35,388 nt of DNA from CAYWFP01 sp964457365 (GTDB taxonomy: Bacteria > Planctomycetota > SZUA-567), in assembly GCA_964457365.1 (NCBI GenBank), contig CAYWFP010000034.1, positions 1 to 35,388 of the forward strand, read 5' to 3'. Shown in pieces: positions 1-8,351 of this stretch (its first letter is position 1; each line of letters opens with the position of its first letter). The notes below the pieces were generated by a model. It made no database searches. It had not been told where the DNA came from and saw only the letters and a program-made list of their open reading frames with translations. The position numbers and the translations under genes are program-made.

Positions 1-1802
1 TGCTGAACAAGCGCATCGTCGTGCTGGATCTGGCGATGATGGTCGCCGGCACCAAGTACCGCGGCCAGTTCGAGGAGCGCATCAAGGCGGTGATGAACGA
101 GGTGCGCCGGGCGCAGAACGTCATCCTCTTCATCGACGAAATCCACACCCTCGTGGGTGCCGGCGGCGCGGAGGGCTCCATCGACGCATCCAACGTGCTC
201 AAGCCCGCACTGGCGCGCGGCGAGGTCCAGTGCGTGGGCGCGACCACGCTCGACGAGTATCGCAAGTACATCGAGAAGGACTCGGCTCTCGAGCGACGCT
301 TCCAGACCATCATCGTCGATCCGCCGAACAAGGAGGAGGCCGTGGCCATCCTCCACGGGCTGCGGGATCGCTACGAGGCGCACCACCGCGTTCGTATCAC
401 CGATGAGGCTATCGACGAAGCGGTGAAGCTCAGCGACCGCTACATCTCCGGCCGCTTCCTCCCGGACAAGGCCATTGACGTCATCGACGAGGCCGGCAGC
501 CGCGTGCGGTTGGAGAACCTGACCCGCCCGTCGGACATCAAGGAACTTGAGAAGGAGATCGCCGACATGGAGCGCGAGAAGAACGAGGCCGTCGCCGGCC
601 AGGAGTTCGAGCGCGCCGCGGAGCTGCGCGACCGGGCGGAGAAGCTCAAGGACAAGATGCGCAACATCCAGACCGAGTGGCGCGAGCGCAGCACCGAGGC
701 CGCCGGCATCGTCGACGAGGAGGTGGTCGCCAGCGTTATCGCGGGCATGACCGGTATCCCGCTTTCGCGGCTGGAAGCCAAGGAGACCGAACGCCTGCTG
801 CAGATGGAGGATAATCTCCACAAGCGCGTGGTCAGCCAGGATCAGGCCATCTCCGCCATCGCGCGAGCCGTGCGCCGCAGCCGCGCAGGGATGAAGGATC
901 CGCGCCGGCCGATGGGGTCGTTCCTCTTCCTCGGTCCCACCGGCGTGGGCAAGACCCTGCTGGCGCGCGCGCTGGCGGAGTTCATGTTCGGCGAGGAGGA
1001 CGCGCTGATCCAGATCGACATGTCCGAGTACATGGAGAAGCACGCGGTCAGCCGCCTCGTCGGCGCCCCGCCCGGTTACGTCGGCTTCGAGGAGGGCGGT
1101 CAGCTCACCGAGAAGGTCCGCCGCCGGCCGTACTCGGTGGTGCTGATCGACGAGTTGGAGAAGGCGCACCACGACATCTTCAACATCCTCCTGCAGATCA
1201 TGGAGGAGGGCGCGCTGACCGACAGCTACGGCCGCAAGGTCGACTTCCGCAATGTCATCCTGATCATGACCTCGAATGTCGGTGCGGACCTGATCAAGAA
1301 CCAGGGCAATCTCGGCTTCGGCCGCCGTAGCGAAGGCTCGGTCCAGGAGCGCCTGGAGAAGCAGCTCAAGGAGGCGGTGGAGAAGGAGTTCCGTCCCGAA
1401 TTCGTAAACCGGCTCGACGAGATCGTCATCTTCCGCTACCTCAACCGCGAGGACCTGAAGGAGATCGTCGATATCGAGGCGGCCGGTGTGGCCAAGCGGA
1501 TGAAGGAACAGCGGATGGAACTCGAACTGACGCCCGAGGCCAAGGCGTTCCTCATCGACCAGGGCTACGACATGGATTTCGGCGCGCGTCCGCTGCGGCG
1601 CTCGATCGAGCGTTTCGTCGAGGACCCCATCGCCGAGGAGATTCTCCGCGGTCGCTTCAAACCCAACTCGCGGATCATCGTCAAGGCGGGCGAAGAGCAC
1701 CTCGAGTTCACCGACGAGCCGCTGGAACGCAAGGGCGCGGAAGGTGATTCGGAGGAGCCTGTCGCCACCGGAACAAGCGAGGGCGAGGAAGGCGGCGACT
1801 AG
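1..1802 (+). CDS. clpC: ATP-dependent Clp protease ATPase subunit ClpC (5' truncated by window edge)
   Basis: AAA+ unfoldase that feeds proteins to the ClpP protease in the cytoplasm. The reading frame is open from base 3, so the gene begins outside the window; the ATG at base 21 is internal. What remains starts just after the first ATPase domain's Walker A: its Walker B (LFIDEIHTLVG) and following GATTLDEYRKYIEKD motif are present. A middle coiled coil follows, with a UVR-type motif (QEFERAAELRDRAEKLKDKM, about bases 601-660), which marks ClpC rather than ClpA or ClpB. The second ATPase domain is complete, with Walker A GPTGVGKT, Walker B VVLIDELEKAH, and the C-terminal FGARPLRR sensor-2 region. 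The protein ends in an acidic Glu/Gly-rich tail. No mcsA or mcsB partner is visible. It ends at an intrinsic terminator 21 bases downstream, so it is transcriptionally separate from the mla operon. Confidence 0.95.
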   Translation, partial: LNKRIVVLDLAMMVAGTKYRGQFEERIKAVMNEVRRAQNVILFIDEIHTLVGAGGAEGSIDASNVLKPALARGEVQCVGATTLDEYRKYIEKDSALERRFQTIIVDPPNKEEAVAILHGLRDRYEAHHRVRITDEAIDEAVKLSDRYISGRFLPDKAIDVIDEAGSRVRLENLTRPSDIKELEKEIADMEREKNEAVAGQEFERAAELRDRAEKLKDKMRNIQTEWRERSTEAAGIVDEEVVASVIAGMTGIPLSRLEAKETERLLQMEDNLHKRVVSQDQAISAIARAVRRSRAGMKDPRRPMGSFLFLGPTGVGKTLLARALAEFMFGEEDALIQIDMSEYMEKHAVSRLVGAPPGYVGFEEGGQLTEKVRRRPYSVVLIDELEKAHHDIFNILLQIMEEGALTDSYGRKVDFRNVILIMTSNVGADLIKNQGNLGFGRRSEGSVQERLEKQLKEAVEKEFRPEFVNRLDEIVIFRYLNREDLKEIVDIEAAGVAKRMKEQRMELELTPEAKAFLIDQGYDMDFGARPLRRSIERFVEDPIAEEILRGRFKPNSRIIVKAGEEHLEFTDEPLERKGAEGDSEEPVATGTSEGEEGGD

Positions 1803-1823
1803 CCCGGGGGTGTATGCGAATCG

Positions 1824-1856
1824 AAACGGGGGCTCGGATATCGCCCCCGTTTTCTT
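1824..1856 (+). terminator. Rho-independent terminator after clpC
   Basis: A perfect GC-rich stem (AAACGGGGGC at 1824-1833 pairing with GCCCCCGTTT at 1843-1852) with a nine-base loop is followed by TTTCTT. It lies 21 bases after the clpC stop codon and separates clpC from the mlaE operon. Confidence 0.85.
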
Positions 1857-1988
1857 CAGGTGCCGTTCGCGACCGAACGTCGTTTCGTTTCAGCCCGGTC
1901 CGTATCCGGCCGATAAGAAACCGGAATCCTGCGAATATGGTGCGAAACCTGTCCTTTCGACAGAAGATCGCCGCTACGGATTGTCGTT

Positions 1989-2777
1989 ATGCTGCACATA
2001 CTCGCAACGCTGGGCGGCTTCTTCATTGCCGTACTGCAGGACACGGGGCAAGTGGCCCTGCTGCTGGTTGACGTGGTGCGCTGGGCGATGCGCCGCTGGG
2101 TCAACTGGCGCGTGCTGGTCAAACAGAGCTACTTCATCGGCGTCGAGAGCCTGCCGGTGGTGCTGACGACCGGGGCGTTTACCGGTATGGTGCTCGCCTA
2201 CGAGAGCTACTTTCAGCTCACGCGCTTCGGCGCTACGAGCTGGGTGGGCCCGCTGGTCAGCAACTCTCTGGTATTACAGCTCGGGCCGGTGCTCGCGGGC
2301 GTCATGCTCGCCGGACGCGTCGGCGGGGCCATGGCCGCGGAACTCGGCACGATGGCCGTCACCGAGCAGATCGACGCGTTGCGCACCATGGGTACCGATC
2401 CGGTGCACTACCTGGTGCTGCCCCGCGTGGGCGCGGCGACACTGCTGGCGCCGATCCTGACGACCTTCGCCATCGTTATCGGCATCGCCGCGGCCTTCGC
2501 GCTCTGCATTCACGGCATGGGTATCAACGGGCATTACATGTGGATCCAGACACAGAAGTTTCTACAGCCGTACGATTTCTTTGTCGGATTGACCAAGGCG
2601 GCGGTCTTCGGCGGCACCATGGCGCTGATCTGTTGCCACAAGGGGATCACCACCCGCGGCGGGGCCGAGGGCGTGGGCAAAGCCACCACCGAGGCCAACG
2701 TCGCCAGTTGCATCGCCATCCTGCTGTTGAACCTGTTCCTGACGATGGTGCTCTATCTTTTCGATCCGAACAAGTAG
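1989..2777 (+). CDS. mlaE: MlaE-family ABC transporter permease
   Basis: Integral inner-membrane permease of an MCE-type (Mla) phospholipid transporter. The 262-residue length and sequence fit MlaE/YrbE: an N-terminal amphipathic region, a conserved first part (GAFTGMVLAYESYFQLTRFG), the loop GRVGGAMAAELGTMAVTEQI that includes the ATPase coupling helix, and several hydrophobic helices to the C-terminus. The ATG at 1989 is the first in frame; upstream only a weak ACGGA-like ribosome site is seen. The stop is followed eight bases later by the MlaF start, so the two are translationally close. First gene of a four-gene operon (permease, ATPase, two MCE proteins). No mlaB, mlaC or mlaA homologue is present in the window. 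Confidence 0.93.
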   Translation: MLHILATLGGFFIAVLQDTGQVALLLVDVVRWAMRRWVNWRVLVKQSYFIGVESLPVVLTTGAFTGMVLAYESYFQLTRFGATSWVGPLVSNSLVLQLGPVLAGVMLAGRVGGAMAAELGTMAVTEQIDALRTMGTDPVHYLVLPRVGAATLLAPILTTFAIVIGIAAAFALCIHGMGINGHYMWIQTQKFLQPYDFFVGLTKAAVFGGTMALICCHKGITTRGGAEGVGKATTEANVASCIAILLLNLFLTMVLYLFDPNK

Positions 2778-2785
2778 GCCGCCGC

Positions 2786-3622
2786 ATGATCGCCGAAGAG
2801 AAGCAGGACGACATCATCATCGGGCTCGAGGACATCTACATCTCCTTCGGCACGCTCGATGTCTTGAAGGGTGTCACCATCCGCGTCGAGCGCGGCGAGA
2901 CGCTGGTCATCATCGGCCAGTCCGGGGTGGGCAAGAGCGTGGCCCTGCGGCTGATGATCGGATTGCTCTATCCGGACAAGGGCCTCTGCATGTACGAGGG
3001 CCGCGACATCGCCAAGATGGACGAGTACGAATTGGCCGAGATGCGCAAGCACTTCGCCATGCTGTTCCAGAGCGGCGCGCTCTTCGACAGCATGACCGTG
3101 GCCGAGAATATCGTCTTCGAGCGGCGTGCGCGTGGCGAGAGCGACGAGACGCTGCTGCGGGAAATGGTCGCCGACAAGCTCCGTTCGGTCGGTTTGGGCA
3201 GCTCTGCTTTCCCGGGTGTCCCTGAAAAACTTCCCTCCCAGCTCTCGGGCGGGCAGAAGAAGCGCGTGGCGCTCGCGCGTGCCATCGCCATCGATCCGGA
3301 GATCGTCCTTTACGACGAGCCGACGACGGGATTGGATCCGATCATGAGCGATGCCATCGCCGATCTGATTCTCGACACGCGTGCGGCGCTGCAGGAGAAG
3401 AACGTCACCAGTATCATCGTGACCCACGACATGCACGTGGCCTTGAAGACGGCCGACCGCATCATCATGTTCCACGGCGGTCATATCGTGGGCGAGGGGC
3501 CTCCGGAGTACTTCGCCGGGATCCGCGACCGCGAGGATCTCGAACAGATGAAGGACCAGGAGCGCATGATCCGGCAGTTCGTGCGCGGCGAGGCCGAAGG
3601 ACCGATCAAGGCGGTGCTCTGA
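2786..3622 (+). CDS. mlaF: MlaF-family ABC transporter ATP-binding protein
   Basis: ATPase that powers the MCE/MlaE transporter on the cytoplasmic face. The 278-residue product has Walker A GQSGVGKS (residues 44-51), the Q-loop LFQSGALFDSMTV, ABC signature LSGGQKKR (153-160), Walker B IVLYDEPT (173-180) and the H-loop VTHDM. LFQSGALFDS is typical of the MlaF branch. The frame is open further upstream inside mlaE, but the ATG at 2786 gives the normal MlaF N-terminus and lies directly after the mlaE stop. A gap of 34 bases separates it from the next gene. Confidence 0.95.
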   Translation: MIAEEKQDDIIIGLEDIYISFGTLDVLKGVTIRVERGETLVIIGQSGVGKSVALRLMIGLLYPDKGLCMYEGRDIAKMDEYELAEMRKHFAMLFQSGALFDSMTVAENIVFERRARGESDETLLREMVADKLRSVGLGSSAFPGVPEKLPSQLSGGQKKRVALARAIAIDPEIVLYDEPTTGLDPIMSDAIADLILDTRAALQEKNVTSIIVTHDMHVALKTADRIIMFHGGHIVGEGPPEYFAGIRDREDLEQMKDQERMIRQFVRGEAEGPIKAVL

Positions 3623-3656
3623 GCCGGGGCCGCCGGAGCGGAAGAGGAGGTGTTCC

Positions 3657-4802
3657 GTGGGCAACAGAGATTATCGCAAGCTCGAGATCTACATCGGTGC
3701 ATTCATCATCACCGGGATCATCCTGATCATGGGCATGATCCTCACCACCAGCGAGGGCGTGCTCCTCCAGGAGACGTATAAGATCATCGTCCGCATCGAT
3801 CACGTCAGCGATCTCCGTCCAGGCGCCCCGGTGAAGCTCGGCGGGGTGAACATCGGCCAGGTGGCCGACATCCGCCTCGATGTCAAGAAGGTAATCGTCG
3901 AGTTGGAAGTCGACAAGAAACGCGACATCCCCAAGGGCAGCTACGCCCAGATCGGCACCAGCGGCCTCGTGGGCGACAGCTTCATGGAGATCGTCCGCGG
4001 CGAGGGCAAGGAGATACTCCCGAAGAACGACCCGGAACGCCCGCCGGTGATTCAGGGCAAGGCCCAGCCCGGAACCGCGGAACTGCTGCAGCAGGTCAAC
4101 GCCATCGGAGCGGAGGTCGAGACGCTGGTGCAGAACCTCAATCGCATCGTCGGCGACGAACAGAGCCAGAAGAATATCCGCGAGAGTTTCGCCAACGTCA
4201 ACGCCTCCACCGTCGAGGCGAAGAAATTGCTGGCTTCGCTCAATCACAGCGCGGGGCGTATCGACGACGCCATCGCCAACGTCGTCGATACGACCAAGCG
4301 GGTGAAGGGCATCTCCGGCACGGTGGAGGGCTTCGTCAACGAGACCATCGGCGACGAGGAGCAGGTCGCGGCCATCAACAAGACCATCGCCAACGTCCAC
4401 AAGATCACAGGCACGCTCGGCGACAAGAGCGACGAGATCGGCGGCATGGTCGGCGACCTGAAGGCCACCACCGCCACGGTGGCGCAGATCGTCGCCCAGA
4501 TCGAACCCGACCAGGGATTGCCGAAACTCTTGACCGATCCGCAACTCGAGGCCGATATCCGCCGCATGCTCGAGGACTTGCGCAAGCTCGCCGACGGTCT
4601 GACTCACGTCGGCGCGGTGGATCTGCTGGCCGATCAGAAGATGGCCGACGTGATCGCCAAGCGTTTCCTGCACGAGTGCGAACGCAAGGGCATCGAATCC
4701 GCCGAGGAGATCGCCAAGGAGTGGTCGCTTCTCCGCGTGCGTCTTGGGCAGATCAAGAGCTCTCTCTCCGGGGCGCTCTCCGAGCAACCGCCGAAGCGAT
4801 AG
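3657..4802 (+). CDS. mlaD: MCE/MlaD-family substrate-binding protein (first copy)
   Basis: Periplasmic lipid-binding ring subunit of an MCE transporter, anchored in the inner membrane. The GTG start at 3657 has a strong AGGAGG six bases upstream. The product is 381 residues. An N-terminal membrane helix lies at about residues 10-30. The single MCE domain follows at roughly 40-115, with VSDLRPGAPVKLGGVNIGQV and SGLVGDSFMEI. A long helical region fills the rest and probably forms a helical tube on the MCE ring. E. coli MlaD is about half this length, so the long C-terminal helices resemble the extended MCE proteins of other phyla. Its stop overlaps the ribosome site of the second MCE gene, indicating tight coupling. 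Confidence 0.9.
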   Translation: MGNRDYRKLEIYIGAFIITGIILIMGMILTTSEGVLLQETYKIIVRIDHVSDLRPGAPVKLGGVNIGQVADIRLDVKKVIVELEVDKKRDIPKGSYAQIGTSGLVGDSFMEIVRGEGKEILPKNDPERPPVIQGKAQPGTAELLQQVNAIGAEVETLVQNLNRIVGDEQSQKNIRESFANVNASTVEAKKLLASLNHSAGRIDDAIANVVDTTKRVKGISGTVEGFVNETIGDEEQVAAINKTIANVHKITGTLGDKSDEIGGMVGDLKATTATVAQIVAQIEPDQGLPKLLTDPQLEADIRRMLEDLRKLADGLTHVGAVDLLADQKMADVIAKRFLHECERKGIESAEEIAKEWSLLRVRLGQIKSSLSGALSEQPPKR

Positions 4803-4809
4803 GAGAAAC

Positions 4810-5991
4810 ATGGCCGGCGCCGTGTCCCCGTCGAATCAGCAGCGCCTCGTCACCGGCGTGATCGTCCTCCTGGGCTTGGTCGCGCTCGGCGCGTATATGA
4901 CCTACCAGGCGTACGGTCGCCGCGCCCTCGCCGACCGCGTCGAAGTCGTCGTCGTCATGCACGAAGTCGGCGAACTCGCCGCCGGGGCACCCATCTCGCA
5001 GGGCGGGGTGACCATCGGCACTGTCGAGGCCATCGGTTTCGAGGGTACGATGATCCAGGTCCGCGGCCGGATCCGGCGACAGGTCCTCGCCGTGATCCCC
5101 GCCGACAGCACCGCCCGCCCCGACACCATCGGTCTTGTCGGGGACACGTTCCTCGACATCGTCCCGGGCTGTTCCCGGGAGGTGCTGGCGTCGCGACCGG
5201 GCCCGCCGTATCGCATCAAGGCGGAGCCGCCGGCCTCGCTGGACACCCTCTACGAGCATGTCGAGTCCATCGGCGAGAAGGCCGAAAGCATCCTCAAAGG
5301 TGTCGACGCCATCTCCGGCTCTCGACAGATGAAGCAGGACCAGCGGGAGGTGGAGAACAACCTCGACCGGATCAAGCAGCAGAGCGTCCGTCTCGTCGAT
5401 ACCGTCCGGGCGCTCTCGGAGTATTTCGGCGAGGAGGGGCCGCTCTTCGCTGAGACCGGCGAGTCCATCGCCCGCGTGCGCGATGAGGTGAAAGGTTTCT
5501 CCGGGAGGACGCTGGGCGACCCGGAAAACAAGGTCAGGATCGAGGAGATCCAGGAGAATATCGACCGCCTGACCACACGGGTCGGCGCGGCCGCCGATGG
5601 CTTCAAGCAGATCTCGGCCGATCTGGACGCGGCGGGGAAACGCTTCGGCGAGATCGCCGGAGCGTTCGATGACGACAAGGGTCTGGTGCCGCTCCTGTTC
5701 GAGAAGAGCGATCCCGCGAGCCTGGGCTATGCCATCGAGAGCGCCAAGCAGGCCATGGCCATTCTCCAGCATGAGGCGGGACTCTCGGACCTCATGGTGA
5801 TCAACAAGTTCGCCGACCGGGCTGTCATCCCCTTCCTGCGCAAGCATCGCCGCCAAGACGCCATGGCCTTCGCCAGGGCCTGGATGCGCCATGCCGCGAG
5901 TGAGAAAGCCGCCCACGGCGGTCACCTTCCGGATCCGAAAGGCAAGGATATCCGCGATCTCATCGATATCGCTCCTGCGCAAAAAAAGTGA
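4810..5991 (+). CDS. MCE/MlaD-family substrate-binding protein (second copy)
   Basis: Second MCE protein of the operon, 393 residues. The ATG at 4810 is chosen because AGGAG at 4801-4805 sits directly before it, overlapping the stop of the preceding gene. The frame is open from 4744, but that stretch overlaps the first MCE gene. An N-terminal membrane helix (VTGVIVLLGLVALGAYMTY) is followed by an MCE domain with ELAAGAPISQGGVTIGTVEA and DTIGLVGDTFLDIVPG. A long helical C-terminal region then has several heptad-like stretches. It is clearly divergent from the first copy, so the two probably form either a mixed ring or two stacked rings rather than being a recent duplicate; that is inference. 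No terminator is obvious after its stop codon. Confidence 0.88.
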   Translation: MAGAVSPSNQQRLVTGVIVLLGLVALGAYMTYQAYGRRALADRVEVVVVMHEVGELAAGAPISQGGVTIGTVEAIGFEGTMIQVRGRIRRQVLAVIPADSTARPDTIGLVGDTFLDIVPGCSREVLASRPGPPYRIKAEPPASLDTLYEHVESIGEKAESILKGVDAISGSRQMKQDQREVENNLDRIKQQSVRLVDTVRALSEYFGEEGPLFAETGESIARVRDEVKGFSGRTLGDPENKVRIEEIQENIDRLTTRVGAAADGFKQISADLDAAGKRFGEIAGAFDDDKGLVPLLFEKSDPASLGYAIESAKQAMAILQHEAGLSDLMVINKFADRAVIPFLRKHRRQDAMAFARAWMRHAASEKAAHGGHLPDPKGKDIRDLIDIAPAQKK

Positions 5992-6012
5992 AACCCGCGA
6001 AAGCACTTCTCC

Positions 6013-6040
6013 TTGCCATTTGCGGAAAAACGGGTAGACT
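6013..6040 (+). promoter_or_regulatory. Candidate sigma70-type promoter for the PIN/TRAM-ispD operon
   Basis: TTGCCA at 6013-6018 and TAGACT at 6035-6040 are separated by 16 bases in the 162-base gap before the PIN/TRAM gene. The -35 box matches the consensus at five of six positions and the -10 box at four of six. The call rests on sequence match alone. Confidence 0.4.
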
Positions 6041-6061
6041 CGACGGGCGCTGCGATATCTG

Positions 6062-6107
6062 CATACGCTATTTATCCATACGGCAGCGTATATTCGATAC
6101 CCATACG
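6062..6107 (+). repeat. Cluster of CATACG repeats, possible operator
   Basis: CATACG occurs three times on the plus strand (6062-6067, 6077-6082, 6102-6107). The inverted form is within AGCGTAT at 6085-6091, which pairs with ATACGCT at 6063-6069. All of this lies between the candidate promoter and the start of the PIN/TRAM gene, so it would fall in the 5' leader or a downstream operator. Confidence 0.35.
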
Positions 6108-6153
6108 TAATGGGTCGCGGTTCGTCCCGTCGGCCGGGAGGTAATTTCTTCAT

Positions 6154-7329
6154 ATGATTCTCAAAATCCTGCTCCGCGTTCTCTTCGTCGCCTTCACCGT
6201 TACCTTCGCTGTTTATACCTATGTCTACTCCGCGGGCGATACCGTCGATTACACGGTGGCGGTACTCTACGGTCTGACGGCTCTTCTCATCTCCATCCTG
6301 CTGGTGCTCTGGGAGTGGCGGTTTCAGCGTGGGCTGGTGCGCGAGTTCGTGGCCGTCATCTTCGGCGTTGCCGGGGGACTCATCGTCACGCTGATGCTCA
6401 TCATCATCGCTTTGCTGTTTTCCCTCTCGGGCAAGGTGGTCAATTCTCCCTCCATCGACGTCGGCACCGCTTTCGTCGATGCACTCTGGAATATCCAGCC
6501 GTATATTCCGCTGATGCTCGCGGCCTGTCTCTATCTGGGCATCACCGTGGTGGTGCAGACGCGCGGCGATTTCCGTTTTCTCCTGCCGTATATCGATTTT
6601 TCCCAGCGCGGAACCCAGGAGGGGGGCATCATTCTTGACACCTCGGCCATTATCGACGGCCGGATCCTGGATATCTGTTCGGCCCGTATTATTACCTCCC
6701 CCATCATCATTCCCGATTACGTTGTCCGGGAGCTGCAGTTCATCGCCGACAGTCGTGACCGGCTCAAGCGGGATCGCGGTCGGCGGGGGCTGGACATGCT
6801 GGCGAAGCTGCAGAAGCTCGAGGATGTTCGCGTGGTGCTGCGCGAGACTGACTCCACCCCCGGTGCGCCGGTGGACGAGGAGCTCGTTCGTTCCGCCAAG
6901 GAATTGCACGCCCGTATCCTGACCACCGACTTCAATCTCAACAAGGTCAGTCAACTCGAGGGCATCATCGTCGTCAACGTCAACGATCTAGCCAACGCGG
7001 TCAAGCCGGTGGTCTTGCCGGGAGAGACACTGACGATTAAGATCATTCGCGAAGGGCAGCAGACCGATCAGGGAGTCGGTTACCTCGACGACGGCACCAT
7101 GGTCGTGGTGGAGAACGGGCTCAAGCGCATCGGCCAGGACGTGGAGATCGTCATCACCGGTTCCACCCAAACTTCGGCCGGGCGCATGATCTTCGGCCGG
7201 CCCAGCGACGAACCCGCGCCTGAGGGCACCACCCATATCCGCCGCCGTCAGTCCGCCGGCGTCCGTCGCGGCGATACCGATACGTACAAACGCAACGACG
7301 GCGGTACGCGCGACGAGACAGACTCGTGA
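6154..7329 (+). CDS. Membrane-anchored PIN/TRAM domain protein, YacL family
   Basis: Predicted membrane-bound RNase-like protein of the YacL family, 391 residues. Four hydrophobic helices (about residues 5-25, 34-53, 66-90 and 113-133) precede a PIN domain at about 158-282. The PIN domain keeps acidic residues expected at the metal site: D162 in ILDTSAIIDGR, E193 in VVRELQFIAD, and D259 in LTTDFN. A TRAM RNA-binding domain follows at about 286-348 (LPGETLTIKIIREGQQ...GVGYLDDGTMVVVENG), and then a charged, probably disordered tail. The ATG at 6154 is supported by GGGAGGT at 6136-6142. The gene sits next to ispD, the same pairing known as yacL-ispD in Firmicutes, which supports both calls. The RNA substrate is unknown. 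Confidence 0.9.
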   Translation: MILKILLRVLFVAFTVTFAVYTYVYSAGDTVDYTVAVLYGLTALLISILLVLWEWRFQRGLVREFVAVIFGVAGGLIVTLMLIIIALLFSLSGKVVNSPSIDVGTAFVDALWNIQPYIPLMLAACLYLGITVVVQTRGDFRFLLPYIDFSQRGTQEGGIILDTSAIIDGRILDICSARIITSPIIIPDYVVRELQFIADSRDRLKRDRGRRGLDMLAKLQKLEDVRVVLRETDSTPGAPVDEELVRSAKELHARILTTDFNLNKVSQLEGIIVVNVNDLANAVKPVVLPGETLTIKIIREGQQTDQGVGYLDDGTMVVVENGLKRIGQDVEIVITGSTQTSAGRMIFGRPSDEPAPEGTTHIRRRQSAGVRRGDTDTYKRNDGGTRDETDS

Positions 7330-7371
7330 CGGTTTTCTTCGACATTGCCTCCGACCGATGAGACGAGCTCC

Positions 7372-8106
7372 ATGCTCAGCGATCCGCTTGCCGACGAGAA
7401 CGAAGCCGTCCCGGTCAGCGCGATTCTCGTCGCTGCCGGCGAGTCTACGCGGATGGGGGGCGTTAAGCGTAAACCGTTTCTGATCGTGGGCGGGACGAGT
7501 ATTCTCGCGCGCACGCTGGCGCTCTTCGACGCTCTGCCGGAGGTGGAGGAGGTCATCCTCGTGGTGCATCCGGACGATCTGGAGGAGGTTCGGGAGAGAT
7601 CCTGGACGGTGTTCGCGGCGGCGGGAGCGACGCTGGCCGTCGCCGGGGGGAGCAACCGTGCCGAGAGTGTCTGGAACGGCATCCGCGTGAGCGACCCGGC
7701 CAATCCGTTACTGGCCGTGCATGACGCGGTCCGCCCCTTCGCCGGGGCGGATCTCTGCCGCGGGCTCTTTCGCATGGCTCTCAAACGCGGTGCAGCGGTG
7801 CCGGTGGTGCCTGTCGGCGATACGGTGAAACGCGTGGAGGGCGATCGGATCGTGGAGACGCCGCCGCGCCTGGGGTTGATGCGGGTGCAGACGCCGCAGA
7901 TCTTTCGACGCGAGGTACTAATCGAGGCCAACGAGTACGCGCTGCGCACCGGCGGACTGAGCGAGCGTATCACCGACGATGCGGCGCTGGTCGAAGCGAT
8001 GGGAGGTGAGGTGGCGGTACTGCTGGGTAATCCGTACAACTTGAAGATCACCACGCCCGAAGACGTGAAGCTGGCCGAAGCGTTGTTGGCGGCGAAGCTG
8101 GTCTGA
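7372..8106 (+). CDS. ispD: 2-C-methyl-D-erythritol 4-phosphate cytidylyltransferase
   Basis: Transfers CMP from CTP to methylerythritol 4-phosphate, the third step of the MEP isoprenoid pathway, in the cytoplasm. The 244-residue product has the CTP-binding AAGESTRMGG near the N-terminus (residues 21-30), GGSNRAESVWNGI, VHDAVRPF, and RVQTPQIFRREVL near the C-terminal third. The ATG at 7372 is chosen over an in-frame TTG at 7345 because it gives a normal short N-terminus; the ribosome site is weak for both. The protein ends after the IspD domain, so it is not the fused IspDF enzyme, and ispF is not in the window. It is probably co-transcribed with the PIN/TRAM gene 42 bases upstream. Confidence 0.93.
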   Translation: MLSDPLADENEAVPVSAILVAAGESTRMGGVKRKPFLIVGGTSILARTLALFDALPEVEEVILVVHPDDLEEVRERSWTVFAAAGATLAVAGGSNRAESVWNGIRVSDPANPLLAVHDAVRPFAGADLCRGLFRMALKRGAAVPVVPVGDTVKRVEGDRIVETPPRLGLMRVQTPQIFRREVLIEANEYALRTGGLSERITDDAALVEAMGGEVAVLLGNPYNLKITTPEDVKLAEALLAAKLV

Positions 8107-8126
8107 GGCCGAAAGGGACGCTCCGG

Positions 8127-8348
8127 ATGTCGATTTACTGTGCGAAATGTTCGTTCCGCATGAGCAAGCTTCACGCCATAATCACTCTGACCCCGGATCT
8201 GATCGCAGAGATGGTTCCCGGTATCGGCGAGGATTTTCCGGTTCAGGATCTGACCGATGCGGCCTTCGCGGGGCTGGCGACCTCGCTGCAGATGCGTTGT
8301 CCCGACTGCGGGGCCAGCGAATGGTCCGAGGTCAGCACCCGCCGGTAG
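8127..8348 (+). CDS. Small protein with two CxxC pairs (zinc-ribbon-like), unknown function
   Basis: A 73-residue protein starting 20 bases after the ispD stop. It has two cysteine pairs, C5-x2-C8 near the N-terminus and C58-x2-C61 (MRCPDCGASEW) near the C-terminus. This arrangement could bind one zinc ion and bring the two ends together around a helical middle. The ATG at 8127 has a weak AAAGGG upstream. It ends three bases before the 3' end of the convergent cheR gene. I do not recognise a named family. The clean start, codon use like its neighbours and the cysteine spacing argue that it is real. The position suggests it is the last gene of the PIN/TRAM-ispD transcript. Confidence 0.65.
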   Translation: MSIYCAKCSFRMSKLHAIITLTPDLIAEMVPGIGEDFPVQDLTDAAFAGLATSLQMRCPDCGASEWSEVSTRR

Positions 8349-8351
8349 CGG

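Noticed and set aside
4753..6954. 733-codon open frame on the minus strand
   Set aside because: It lies opposite two well-supported plus-strand genes (second MCE protein and PIN/TRAM protein) and the gap between them. Its composition is the His/Asp/Gly/Arg-rich pattern of antisense frames in GC-rich DNA, with no recognisable domain.
7372..8106. IspDF fusion
   Set aside because: The protein ends right after the cytidylyltransferase domain; no IspF domain follows in this or a neighbouring frame.
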